NCBI GenBank assembly: GCA_002425685.1
Contig: DIMS01000081.1
Span: 10,122 to 41,742, forward strand
From: Synergistaceae bacterium UBA5560
GTDB taxonomy: Bacteria > Synergistota > Synergistia > Synergistales > Aminiphilaceae
DNA length: 31,621 bases
Direction of reading: 5' to 3'
This document shows positions 15,626-22,735 of this stretch, piece after piece. Position 1 is the stretch's first letter, and the number at the start of each line of letters is the position of its first letter. The position numbers and the translations under genes were made by a program. Under the pieces are notes generated by a model. The model was not told where the DNA came from, did not search any database, and was given only the letters and a program-made list of their open reading frames with translations.

Positions 15626-15653
15626 ATGGCATTGTGTAATATGGTATTGTGTA
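15626..15653 (+). repeat. AT-rich direct repeat, 15-base period
   Basis: ATGG(C/T)ATTGTGTA occurs at 15626-15638 and 15641-15653 in an unusually AT-rich patch of this GC-rich DNA, about 50 bases before the IS-end-like repeat. It may be a promoter or operator, or foreign DNA linked to the nearby repeat. No paired -35/-10 at normal spacing is clear. Confidence 0.4.
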
Positions 15654-15699
15654 TGAGTAAAGAAGGGTATCGGGGAATCGCATGCGCGTCTCGCGTACA

Positions 15700-15758
15700 G
15701 GTGTCAGGGGACATCCGGATCCCGCACCAAGGGGACATCCATTTTTCCGCAGATGTCC
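15700..15758 (-). repeat. IS-end-like interspersed repeat, copy 2
   Basis: The reverse complement matches 12694-12753 over its whole 59 bases. Read on the plus strand it begins GGTGTCAGGGGACATCCGG, and GGGGACATCC recurs at 15731-15740, 24 bases on, then an inverted AGATGTCCGGAT. TG-terminal ends with repeated GGGACAT motifs are typical of IS21-like elements. No transposase gene is within reach, so this is a remnant, a MITE-like element or another kind of mobile repeat. Confidence 0.65.
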
Positions 15759-15950
15759 GGATTCCATCGTGCCTGAGCAGAACTGATTCCTGAACCTGTC
15801 GGGATTCTCCGGTGCTGTTGCCCCTCCTTCCCGGCAGGGCGGACGGGCGCCGGAGCGTCCCGTCCTCGCGCACGTTGCTTTTTCCGGAGGCATTCCGGCC
15901 GGAACGGCCGGACGAACGAACGAGCGAGTGATCGACGAGAGGAGCGTGCC

Positions 15951-16673
15951 ATGATGAGGCGAGTCGGAGGAGTGTTCCTGGGTGTACTCGTTATCCTGTG
16001 TGCGGCTGCTGCCTTTGCGGTTGCGGACACGGAATTTTTCAGCGAAACGTCGCCGATCCCCGAAGCGATCCGGCGACAGATGATCGGCACGACCTGGGAG
16101 GAAGGATGTCCCGTCAGCCTGGATCAGCTCGCGTATTTGAAACTGTCTCATTGGGGGTTTGACGATCAGGTTCATGTGGGCGAGCTCATCGTCAACAAGG
16201 CCATCGCGGAGAACACCGTGGAGGTGTTCAGGGCGCTGTTCGCCCTGCGCTTTCCCATCGAGAGCATGAAACTGCCCTTGCACTATTTCGGACATCCCGA
16301 CGACCCCTCGAAAGCCAACAACAGCTCCGGCTTCTTTCACCGCAAGGACACCCAGTCCACGAAACAGCTCTCCATCCACAGCTACGGCCTGGCCTTCGAT
16401 CTCAATCCCTTCTACAACCCCGCCATCCTGCCCGACGGAAAGACCGATCCCGATGGGGCCGAGCAGTTCCTGAACAGACGCGAGACGCACAAGGGCATGA
16501 TCCGCGAGGGAGACGAAGCCTTTCTGGTCATGACGCGGCTCGGATGGGCCTGGGGCGGTTTCTTCAAGCACGGAGCCGACCCGATGCACTTCGAGAAGAT
16601 CATCAACAGAAACTACATCATCAACTCCCTGGAGTACTTCCCGAACGACTGGGGCGTGGACGGCGCGCTGTAG
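15951..16673 (+). CDS. Secreted M15-family peptidase (VanY/endolysin-like D,D- or L,D-peptidase)
   Basis: 240 residues with a signal peptide (residues 1-24, ending AAAAFAVA). The zinc-binding motif of M15 enzymes is complete: SIHSYGLAFDLNPF gives H143 and D150, and WGGFFKHGADPMHFE gives the third ligand H213, with D210 nearby in the usual position of the catalytic acid region. Such enzymes cut peptidoglycan stem peptides or cross-bridges. The segment VFRALFALRFPIESMKLP before the first motif is also typical. GAGAGGAGCG gives a strong ribosome-binding site 7 bases before ATG 15951. It stands as a single gene, with the IS-end-like repeat 190 bases upstream and the proB promoter just after. A housekeeping cell-wall role is likely. 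Confidence 0.9.
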   Translation: MMRRVGGVFLGVLVILCAAAAFAVADTEFFSETSPIPEAIRRQMIGTTWEEGCPVSLDQLAYLKLSHWGFDDQVHVGELIVNKAIAENTVEVFRALFALRFPIESMKLPLHYFGHPDDPSKANNSSGFFHRKDTQSTKQLSIHSYGLAFDLNPFYNPAILPDGKTDPDGAEQFLNRRETHKGMIREGDEAFLVMTRLGWAWGGFFKHGADPMHFEKIINRNYIINSLEYFPNDWGVDGAL

Positions 16674-16711
16674 GGCATCGCCTCCGGTCAAAAAATCAAA
16701 CGTAGTTTATC

Positions 16712-16740
16712 TTTACGAATAGAATAAACTCTGGTAGAAT
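16712..16740 (+). promoter_or_regulatory. Promoter for proB (extended -10)
   Basis: TTTACG (16712-16717, 4 of 6), a 17-base spacer, then TAGAAT (16735-16740, 5 of 6) preceded by TGG, making an extended -10. The surrounding 50 bases are markedly AT-rich. Transcription would start near 16747, directly before a 12-bp hairpin. Confidence 0.65.
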
Positions 16741-16754
16741 TCCTCTCCATGATC

Positions 16755-16797
16755 GTCCGGAAGGGAGCGCCCGCCGCGGGGGTGTTCCCTTCCGGAC
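16755..16797 (+). promoter_or_regulatory. Leader hairpin upstream of proB
   Basis: Perfect 12-bp stem GTCCGGAAGGGA (16755-16766) / TCCCTTCCGGAC (16786-16797), 19-base GC-rich loop that can form an inner CCCGC/GCGGG stem. It lies close to the predicted 5' end of the mRNA and 6 bases before the ribosome-binding site. No U-tract follows, so it is more likely an RNA-stability or regulatory element than a terminator. Confidence 0.5.
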
Positions 16798-16816
16798 ATT
16801 TCGGAGAGGAAAGGTC

Positions 16817-17944
16817 GTGACGACAGGTATGATCAGGCTCGGGAAATGCCGACGCATCGTGGTCAAGGTGGGAACCAGCTCTCTCACGCACAGTACGGGC
16901 AAGATCGACCTGAGACGCATGGAGCTGCTCGTGCGACAGGTGGCAGATCTTTCCAACGGCGGTCGGGAGATGATTCTCGTCAGCTCCGGCGCGGTGGGGG
17001 CTGGCATGGGCAAGCTGAACCGCGCCTCTCCGCCACGGACCCTGCCGGAGAAGCAGGCCCTCGCGGCGGTGGGGCAGGGGGGGCTGATGCACCTCTACGA
17101 GAAACTCTTCGCCGAGTACGACCGGCATGTGGCGCAGCTCCTCCTCACCCGGGACGTCTTCGCCGTTCCCCGGCGCTACCTGAACGTGCGCAACACCCTG
17201 GCGGCGCTGCTCGAATTCGGGGCCGTCCCTGTCATCAACGAAAACGATCCCGTCGCGGCGGAGGAACTCCGCTTCGGCGACAACGACACGCTCGCCGCGG
17301 CGGTGGCGGTGGCCGCCGACGCGGATCTCCTGGTGATTCTCTCGGACATCGACGGTCTCTACGACGCGGACCCGAGGCGGAATCCCCAGGCCCGGATCAT
17401 TCCCGTGGTGCGGGAGGTCACGGAGGAGATGCTCGCCTCATCCCGGAGCAAGGGGAGCGCCGTCGCCAGCGGCGGCATGTGCACCAAGCTCCTGGCGGCG
17501 CGCATGACCATGGCCTGCGGCATTCCTCTGGTCATCGCCTCGGGAGGCGCGGAGGATCCGCTGCGGCGCATTCTTGCCGGAGAGGGGCTGGGCACGCTCT
17601 TCGTTCCCCGGGGCGAGGGATACCGCTCCCGGCGGCGCTGGCTCGCCGCGGGAAGCGCTCCCGCGGGAAAGATCCGCGTGGACAGCGGTGCGGCCCGGAT
17701 TCTTGGCCGGGGAGGGCGAAGCCTGCTCCCCTCGGGCGTGGTGGCCGTGGAGGGGCGCTTCGAGCGGGGCGATGTGGTGGCCGTGGTGGCTCCGGAGGGA
17801 AAGGAAGTGGTCCGGGGCATCGTCAATTTTTCCGCCCCCGAGGTGGTCCGCATCGCCGGGCGGCATTCCCACGAGATCGAGGCGCTGCTCGGCCGCTGCG
17901 ATTATGACGAGGTGGTCTCCCGGAACAATCTCGTGCTTGTCTAG
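16817..17944 (+). CDS. proB: Glutamate 5-kinase with PUA domain
   Basis: 375 residues, standard length. The amino-acid kinase domain shows VVKVGTSSLT (K17), LVSSGAVGAGMGKL, PVINENDPVAAEELRFGDND, the Asp-rich ILSDIDGLYDADPR and KGSAVASGGMCTKL. Residues about 275-365 are the C-terminal PUA domain (GKIRVDSGAARILGRGGRSL ... VVRGIVNFSAPEV). It phosphorylates glutamate to gamma-glutamyl phosphate, the first and feedback-regulated step of proline synthesis. GTG 16817 follows GAGAGGAAAGG. It is followed by proA, but only after 286 bases. A 23-codon frame (16749-16820) in the leader overlaps this start by GTGA. Confidence 0.97.
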   Translation: MTTGMIRLGKCRRIVVKVGTSSLTHSTGKIDLRRMELLVRQVADLSNGGREMILVSSGAVGAGMGKLNRASPPRTLPEKQALAAVGQGGLMHLYEKLFAEYDRHVAQLLLTRDVFAVPRRYLNVRNTLAALLEFGAVPVINENDPVAAEELRFGDNDTLAAAVAVAADADLLVILSDIDGLYDADPRRNPQARIIPVVREVTEEMLASSRSKGSAVASGGMCTKLLAARMTMACGIPLVIASGGAEDPLRRILAGEGLGTLFVPRGEGYRSRRRWLAAGSAPAGKIRVDSGAARILGRGGRSLLPSGVVAVEGRFERGDVVAVVAPEGKEVVRGIVNFSAPEVVRIAGRHSHEIEALLGRCDYDEVVSRNNLVLV

Positions 17945-17952
17945 CGTGCTCG

Positions 17953-18002
17953 TTCGGCAGGATCTCCGGCAGGCATATCCGGCAGGCCAGTTCGGCGGAA
18001 TT
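17953..18002 (+). repeat. Degenerate tandem repeat, four 12-13 base units
   Basis: Units TTCGGCAGGATC (17953), TCCGGCAGGCATA (17965), TCCGGCAGGCCAG (17978) and TTCGGCGGAATT (17991) follow one another directly after the proB stop codon. The consensus is T(T/C)CGGCAGG. It occupies the start of the unusual proB-proA spacer. Confidence 0.5.
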
Positions 18003-18061
18003 GCCCGGCGGACCTGCGGCGCGGCGGGTCCATCGGGCCGGAGAAAACGCGCTCCTCGTGG

Positions 18062-18082
18062 TTTTTCTGCGGCACAGAAAAA
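18062..18082. other. Short hairpin in the proB-proA spacer
   Basis: Perfect 8-bp stem TTTTTCTG (18062-18069) / CAGAAAAA (18075-18082), loop CGGCA. The AT-rich stem is weak and I cannot assign a role; it may affect read-through into proA. Confidence 0.35.
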
Positions 18083-18230
18083 GAACAGATCCGCCGCAGG
18101 CGGGTCGAGAAGGACGAAGGAGGCGGAACCCGGCGGTCCTCAAGCTGCGTGCCCTTCTTCTCATTGCAACGCTTCGGGCTCGTTCCGCGCCCGGTTGTAA
18201 CGACTTTCTTTCAGGAGGCGAGACAGTGCC

Positions 18231-19589
18231 ATGACGAACGAAACGAACATTCCCTGCGGCGGCGGAGCATCCGCCCGGGGCGATTCCTCCGGTTGCGGCG
18301 TCGCCGGTGCCGAAGCGACCGGATGCGATCCGGTCGCTCTGGACGCGGAACTTTCCGCCCTGGGCAAGGCGGCCCGGAAGGCGGCCCGCCGCCTGGGGGT
18401 GCTCTCCGGCGCGGTGCGGAACGGTGCGCTCGCCGCCATGGCGGAGGCGCTGCGCCGCAACACCGCCGACATATGCGCCGCCAACGCCCGTGACCTGGCG
18501 CATGGGCGGAGCAGGGGGCTCTCGGCCCCTCTGCTGGAACGGTTGGCTCTCACGTCCGCCCGGGTGGAGAGCATGGCCCGGGGGCTTGAGGACATCGCCG
18601 CCCTCCGGGATCCCCTTGGAGAGGTGACGGGCATGTGGACAACCCGGGAAGGGCTGCGCATCGGGCGGCTCCGGGTGCCTCTCGGGGTGGTGGGGATCAT
18701 CTATGAATCGCGTCCCAACGTCACCGCCGACGCGGCGGGGCTCTGCATCAAATCGGGCAACGCGGTGCTGCTTCGGGGTGGCCGGGAAGCGCTCGCCACG
18801 AACACCCTGCTGGCGGACCTGCTCGCCCGGGCCGCCGAGGCGGCGGGCGTTCCCGAAGGGAGCGTGCAGATGGTCGCTTCGCCCCACCGGGAGGCCACCA
18901 CGCGCCTCATGTCCCTGGACGCTCTGGACGTGCTCATTCCCCGGGGTGGCAAGTCTCTCAAGGCGGCGGTGCGCGCCTTCGCCACCGTGCCCATTCTCAT
19001 GACCGGCATGGGCAACTGCCACATCTACGTGGATGCGGGGGCGGATATCGACAGGGCCGTTGCCGTGGCGGACAACGCCAAGACATCCCGCCCCGCCGTG
19101 TGCAACGCTGCGGAGACCCTTCTGGTGCACGCGGACATTGCCCCGGATTTTCTTCCCCGGTGTCTCGCCGTCCTCGCCGCGAAGGGGGTTGAGATCCGGG
19201 GGGATGCGCGCACCCGGGCGCTCTTTCCCGCCGCGCTGCCCGCGAGCGAGGCCGATTGGGACACGGAATATCTGGATCTCATCCTCGCCGTGCGCGTGGT
19301 GGATTCCCTGGACGAGGCCCTGGACCACATCGCCCGCCACGGCACGGGGCACAGCGAGGCCATCTGCACCGAGAGCTACGGTGCCGCGGAACGCTTTCTC
19401 CGCGAGGTGGACGCCGCGGCGGTGTACGTGAACGCCTCCACGCGCTTCACCGACGGCGGAGTCTACGGCTTCGGCGCCGAGATGGGCATCAGCACCCAGA
19501 AGCTCCACGCCCGGGGGCCCCTCGGGGTGGAGCAGCTCACCTCCACCAAGTTCATCGCCTACGGCACGGGGCAGATCCGCACTTCCTGA
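18231..19589 (+). CDS. proA: Gamma-glutamyl phosphate reductase
   Basis: 452 residues. It reduces gamma-glutamyl phosphate from ProB to glutamate semialdehyde, the second step of proline synthesis. The family core is clear: LGVVGIIYESRPNVTADAAG, the nucleotide-binding LIPRGGKSL, catalytic C291 in RPAVCNAAETLLVH, and AVYVNASTRFTDGG near the end. AGGAGG (18213-18218) supports ATG 18231. The protein is about 35 residues longer than typical ProA because of a Gly/Ala/Cys-rich N-terminal tail (MTNETNIPCGGGASARG...) with three cysteines. No good internal start exists, so the tail is probably real. It is separated from proB by 286 bases with repeats and a hairpin. Confidence 0.97.
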   Translation: MTNETNIPCGGGASARGDSSGCGVAGAEATGCDPVALDAELSALGKAARKAARRLGVLSGAVRNGALAAMAEALRRNTADICAANARDLAHGRSRGLSAPLLERLALTSARVESMARGLEDIAALRDPLGEVTGMWTTREGLRIGRLRVPLGVVGIIYESRPNVTADAAGLCIKSGNAVLLRGGREALATNTLLADLLARAAEAAGVPEGSVQMVASPHREATTRLMSLDALDVLIPRGGKSLKAAVRAFATVPILMTGMGNCHIYVDAGADIDRAVAVADNAKTSRPAVCNAAETLLVHADIAPDFLPRCLAVLAAKGVEIRGDARTRALFPAALPASEADWDTEYLDLILAVRVVDSLDEALDHIARHGTGHSEAICTESYGAAERFLREVDAAAVYVNASTRFTDGGVYGFGAEMGISTQKLHARGPLGVEQLTSTKFIAYGTGQIRTS

Positions 19590-19605
19590 CAACGCACTTC
19601 CTGAC
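19578..19605 (+). repeat. 13-base direct duplication spanning the proA stop codon
   Basis: CGCACTTCCTGAC occurs at 19578-19590 and 19593-19605. The first copy supplies the last codons and the TGA of proA. It looks like a small tandem duplication, or slippage product. Confidence 0.5.
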
Positions 19606-19653
19606 GGCACATTTCCGGGCCTGCGCAGTATCGCACCGCACCTCCCGCTCCAT

Positions 19654-19680
19654 CCGCTCCCGCGTCCTCCGCGGGAGCGG
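19654..19680 (+). terminator. Candidate terminator hairpin after proA
   Basis: 11-bp perfect stem CCGCTCCCGCG (19654-19664) / CGCGGGAGCGG (19670-19680), loop TCCTC, 65 bases after the proA stop. No U-tract follows, so it may need Rho or only stabilise the mRNA end. The rest of the 19590-19857 gap holds no gene I can support. Confidence 0.45.
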
Positions 19681-19857
19681 GTGCGTTCCGTCTGGTGCAT
19701 CCGCGTTCCCGAACCGCCCGTGATCAGTGCTCCGGAGCACAAAGGAAACATCCTTCATCGGCGGGGCGTCCTGTCCCCCGCTTTCGGTACATGCTTCGCC
19801 GTTCCGCACGGCGGAAAAAGGACCCCGCAGGCATGTCCGGGATGTCGGTGGAGGGCC

Positions 19858-19886
19858 TTGCTCTTTCCGCGCTCCCTGCGTATAGT
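19858..19886 (+). promoter_or_regulatory. Sigma-70 promoter for the ASCH-GrpB operon
   Basis: TTGCTC (19858-19863, 4 of 6), 17-base spacer, TATAGT (19881-19886, 5 of 6). The predicted start near 19893 leaves a leader of about 110 bases, which begins with a strong hairpin. Confidence 0.6.
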
Positions 19887-19898
19887 GGCGGCGCGGCG

Positions 19899-19945
19899 GA
19901 ACGCCGCTCCCGCCGCGTGCGCCGTTCGCGGGAGGAGCGGCGTTC
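19899..19945 (+). promoter_or_regulatory. Leader hairpin of the ASCH-GrpB operon
   Basis: 12-bp perfect stem GAACGCCGCTCC (19899-19910) / GGAGCGGCGTTC (19934-19945), with further pairing CGC/GCG inside. It starts within about 6 bases of the predicted transcription start. It ends 58 bases before the gene, with no U-tract. Role unknown; mRNA protection is one option. Confidence 0.45.
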
Positions 19946-20002
19946 ATCTTCGGGTGCGCGAAGGTACGGGCGCCCGGGCGACGACGGAGGGAGGAGCGAA
20001 CC

Positions 20003-20488
20003 ATGACGGAGGACCTTCGGAAGGAATCCGTGGAGGCCATGTGGCGGGCCTATCTTGCCACGCAGGGAGAGACGCCGGAGACCACGGCGAAGTTCTGGGA
20101 ATCCTGGCATTTCTGCGACAACGAAAAGGATGCGAACGAGCTTGTCCTGCTCGTCCGGCAGGGACAGAAACGGGGAACGGCGAGTCTCCTGTGGAGCTAT
20201 GAACACGAGGGGGAGCGCCTGCCCTGCATGGGGGATCACGTGGTCATCACGGACTGGAGCGGTGAGGCCCAGTGCGTGATCCGCATCACCGACATCGCCG
20301 TGGTGCCCTTTCAGGACGTCTCCGCGGAGTTCGCTCGCACGGAGGGGGAGGGAGACTGCTCCCTCGCTCACTGGCGCCGCGTCCACTGGGAGTGCTTCAC
20401 CCGGTATATGCACGAGATCGGGCGGGAGCCGGAGGAGGAGATGCCCGTCATCTGCCAGACCTTCGAGGTCGTGTACGGAGGGCTGTGA
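20003..20488 (+). CDS. ASCH domain protein
   Basis: 161 residues, the normal size for stand-alone ASCH proteins. Family marks: AKFWESWHFCDNEKDANELV, GQKRGTASLLWSYE, the beta-barrel core GDHVVITDWSGEAQCVIRIT, and EGEGDCSLAHWRRVHWECF. ASCH is a PUA-like fold that binds RNA or modified nucleosides; some members are N4-acetylcytidine amidohydrolases (YqfB) or nucleases, but this subfamily (Ef3133-like) has no settled role. GGAGGGAGGAGCG gives a strong ribosome-binding site. The stop codon overlaps the next start (TGATG), so the two genes are translationally coupled. Confidence 0.9.
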   Translation: MTEDLRKESVEAMWRAYLATQGETPETTAKFWESWHFCDNEKDANELVLLVRQGQKRGTASLLWSYEHEGERLPCMGDHVVITDWSGEAQCVIRITDIAVVPFQDVSAEFARTEGEGDCSLAHWRRVHWECFTRYMHEIGREPEEEMPVICQTFEVVYGGL

Positions 20489-21141
20489 TGTCCCGGTGCG
20501 GCCCGGAGGCTTTCTCTCCGGCCCCGGCGGGTGTTCGGGGCGGTGCCCCGGCGGAGACCCTTGCGGAGCGGGTGGCCCGGGTTGTGCGCGAGGAGGTGGC
20601 GCTGGTCGCCTATGACCGGCGCTGGCCCGGGATGTTCCGGGCGGAGAAGGCACACCTGCTCGACTGTCTTCCCGACGGGCTGCTCCGGCGGATCGAGCAC
20701 TTCGGCAGTACCGCCGTTCCGGGGCTTGCGGCCAAGCCCATCGTGGACATGCTCGTGGAGGTGACGAGCCTCGACGCGGCCCGGGAGCGCATCGCCCCCG
20801 TGCTGGAGGCCCAGGGGTACGATTATTTCTGGCGCCCTTCCTGGGGAAACGACACGCCCCCCTACTACGCCTGGTTCATCCGGCGCGACCGCCGGGGAGT
20901 GCGGACCCACCACATCCACATGGTGGAGGCCCACTTCGAGCACTGGGACCGGCTGTTCTTCCGGGACTACCTCATCGCCGAGCCCCGCACGGCCCGGGCC
21001 TACGGGGCGCTGAAGCGAAGCCTCGCCGCCACCTTTCCCCGGGACCGCGTGGCCTACACCAGGGGCAAGACCGCCTTCGTCCTCCGCGTCACCGCCCTAG
21101 CGAAGGCCCGGTATGGTGCGCCCCGCCGGGAACGCGGATGA
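20488..21141 (+). CDS. GrpB/UPF0157 family nucleotidyltransferase-fold protein
   Basis: 217 residues. After a 35-residue variable N-terminus the GrpB core is complete: VALVAYDRRWPGMFRAE, IEHFGSTAVPGLAAKPIVDM, GNDTPPYYAWFIRRD, THHIHMVEAHFEHWDRLFF, FRDYLIAEPRTARAYGALK. GrpB proteins share the nucleotidyltransferase fold; the activity is not established, though some are fused to dephospho-CoA kinase. GGAGGG (20477-20482) precedes ATG 20488, which overlaps the ASCH stop codon. Coupling with an ASCH gene suggests a joint role on a nucleotide or RNA substrate, by inference. A strong terminator ends the unit. Confidence 0.92.
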   Translation: MSRCGPEAFSPAPAGVRGGAPAETLAERVARVVREEVALVAYDRRWPGMFRAEKAHLLDCLPDGLLRRIEHFGSTAVPGLAAKPIVDMLVEVTSLDAARERIAPVLEAQGYDYFWRPSWGNDTPPYYAWFIRRDRRGVRTHHIHMVEAHFEHWDRLFFRDYLIAEPRTARAYGALKRSLAATFPRDRVAYTRGKTAFVLRVTALAKARYGAPRRERG

Positions 21142-21157
21142 CGGCATCGAAAACAGG

Positions 21158-21191
21158 ACGGCGGAGCCGAAAAACGGCTCCGCCGTTTTTT
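21158..21191 (+). terminator. Rho-independent terminator after grpB-like gene
   Basis: 12-bp perfect stem ACGGCGGAGCCG (21158-21169) / CGGCTCCGCCGT (21175-21186), loop AAAAA, followed by TTTTT. It is the clearest intrinsic terminator in the window. Confidence 0.9.
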
Positions 21192-21208
21192 AGTCTTCCG
21201 AAAGAGTG

Positions 21209-21237
21209 TTGACATGCCAGATAAATCACTCTATAGT
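21209..21237 (+). promoter_or_regulatory. Strong sigma-70 promoter of the regulator/TRAP/deacylase operon
   Basis: TTGACA (21209-21214, 6 of 6), exact 17-base spacer, TATAGT (21232-21237, 5 of 6). Transcription should begin near 21244. A possible ATG at 21214 lies inside the -35 box, which rules it out as the gene start. Confidence 0.85.
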
Positions 21238-21242
21238 GGAAA

Positions 21243-21268
21243 GCGTAATTTAACGCAAAATAGACGCA
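21243..21268. promoter_or_regulatory. Candidate operator overlapping the transcription start
   Basis: Three ACGC half-sites: GCGT at 21243-21246 (reverse), ACGC at 21253-21256 and ACGCA at 21264-21268. Their spacing is 10-11 bases, one helical turn. They sit at the predicted start site, where a bound repressor would block transcription. Autoregulation by the next gene is a natural but untested guess. Confidence 0.35.
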
Positions 21269-21282
21269 TTGGTGGCGAAAAA

Positions 21283-22620
21283 ATGAGGATCGGACTCGTC
21301 GGACCATCAAACCTTCTGCGAAAAACCCTCTCGGCGGTGGCGGAGCTGGAGGACGTGGCCTTCGTTCCTCTCGAATACGTCCTCCCCCGAGAGGCCCCCG
21401 ATCTCGTGGACAGGAACCAGAACGACCTGGATGCCGTCTTCTTCTGCGGTTCCATTCCCTACTGCATCTGCCTCGATTCGGTGCGGCGCTCCGTCCCCTG
21501 GTCCTACCTTCCGCTGCGCACCACCGGGCTGCTCGTCGCCCTGGTCAACGCCCGGGAGCATCTCCGCGGCAGGGTGCGCATGAGCGTGGACACCCTGAGC
21601 GAAAGCGAGGTCCGCGAGGGCCTTGAGGACTGCTCCCTCGACATCGACGCTATTTTCACGCATGAGTTCGATTTTACCCATGTTTCCGTGGAGGAGATCG
21701 CGAAGTTCCATCTCGCGCTCGTGGCGGAAGGGAAGGTGGACATCTGCCTGACCTGCGTCGAGGCCGTGCACCGGTCCCTTCTCGGAAAAAACCTCCCCGC
21801 GTTCCGGGTGACGCCGGCGCGGCAGACCATCCGGAGCGCCGTGGAACGGCTGATTCTCGAAGTGCGCGGCCAGAGCAACACGCTTCTTCTGAGCGTGGTG
21901 GGTGTCTTTCGTCCGGAGGCCCCTTTCGAGGGGAGGCGCCAGTACGAGGAGGCCATGCTGAAGCTGAACGGCAGCCTGGTGGAGTACGCGAAAAGACGGG
22001 GCATTCTCGCCATTCCCCGGGATTCGTCCAGCTTTCAGACCATAGAGACCATGGGGCAGTTTCTTCTGGGGACGTCCGACCTCACCGATGTGTCGTTCCT
22101 CTCCGGAATGAGCGCCGCCTGCGGCTTTCCCGTGGTCGCGGGCTTCGGAGTGGGGCCGAGCCTGAGAATCGCGGAGGAGTACGCAGCGAAGGCGGCGGAC
22201 GTGGCCCGGGAGAAGGGAAAAACCTGTTACCTCTTCGACGGCAAAAGCGCGCGCCCTCTCGGCATGCCCAGGGAACCGGCGATGCTCTTCTCCCATTTCG
22301 ACGCGGAGATCGACGGGCTGGGAAAACGGATGGGGCTGGCGACGCCCACGCTCTGCAGATATCTCCAGGGGCTGATGTGTTTCGACGGAACGTTCACGGC
22401 GTCCGAGTTCGCGAAGATCGTGGGCATCCAGCCGAAAAGTTCCCGGAAGGTCATGAACATGCTCCTTGAGGCGGGGCTCGTCCGGGAGTGCGGTGTGCTT
22501 TCCTACGCGGGAAGGGGGCGGCCGCAGCGGCTCTACCGGGCGACGGAGGATGCGTTCCGGTTCCATTCCCGCACGCTGACCGGGGGAGGAGGGGATGTAG
22601 AGGAGCGAAGCAGGGTGTAA
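21283..22620 (+). CDS. Putative transcriptional regulator with C-terminal winged helix
   Basis: 445 residues from ATG 21283 (GGTGGCG 5 bases upstream). I do not recognise a named family. The N-terminal 200 residues start MRIGLVGPSNLLRKTLSAVA and look like an alpha/beta sensor domain reminiscent of the PrpR N-terminal type (LDAVFFCGSIPYCICLDSV, LVAEGKVDICLTCVEAV). A middle region (LLLSVVGVFRPEAPFEGRRQ ... FLSGMSAACGFPVVAGFGVG) resembles a nucleotide-cyclase-like or GGDEF-like fold without catalytic motifs. The C-terminal 75 residues are a winged helix: FTASEFAKIVGIQPKSSRKV then MNMLLEAGLV and GRGRPQRLYRA. It is first in an operon with a TRAP transporter and a deacylase, behind its own strong promoter, so it probably senses the transported substrate. 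Confidence 0.75.
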   Translation: MRIGLVGPSNLLRKTLSAVAELEDVAFVPLEYVLPREAPDLVDRNQNDLDAVFFCGSIPYCICLDSVRRSVPWSYLPLRTTGLLVALVNAREHLRGRVRMSVDTLSESEVREGLEDCSLDIDAIFTHEFDFTHVSVEEIAKFHLALVAEGKVDICLTCVEAVHRSLLGKNLPAFRVTPARQTIRSAVERLILEVRGQSNTLLLSVVGVFRPEAPFEGRRQYEEAMLKLNGSLVEYAKRRGILAIPRDSSSFQTIETMGQFLLGTSDLTDVSFLSGMSAACGFPVVAGFGVGPSLRIAEEYAAKAADVAREKGKTCYLFDGKSARPLGMPREPAMLFSHFDAEIDGLGKRMGLATPTLCRYLQGLMCFDGTFTASEFAKIVGIQPKSSRKVMNMLLEAGLVRECGVLSYAGRGRPQRLYRATEDAFRFHSRTLTGGGGDVEERSRV

Positions 22621-22735
22621 GCAAGGTTGTGCAGTCCGTCATCCGCGGTGCAGTGCAGTCTGTAGCGCAGTGTCGTCCGTAGTCGCGGCATTCTTCTTCT
22701 CAGAGACGAACAGACAGCGAGGAAGGAGAGGCTTC

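Noticed and set aside
21214..21282. Upstream ATG extending the winged-helix regulator by 23 residues
   Set aside because: The ATG lies in the -35 box, upstream of the transcription start near 21244, so it cannot be translated from this promoter.
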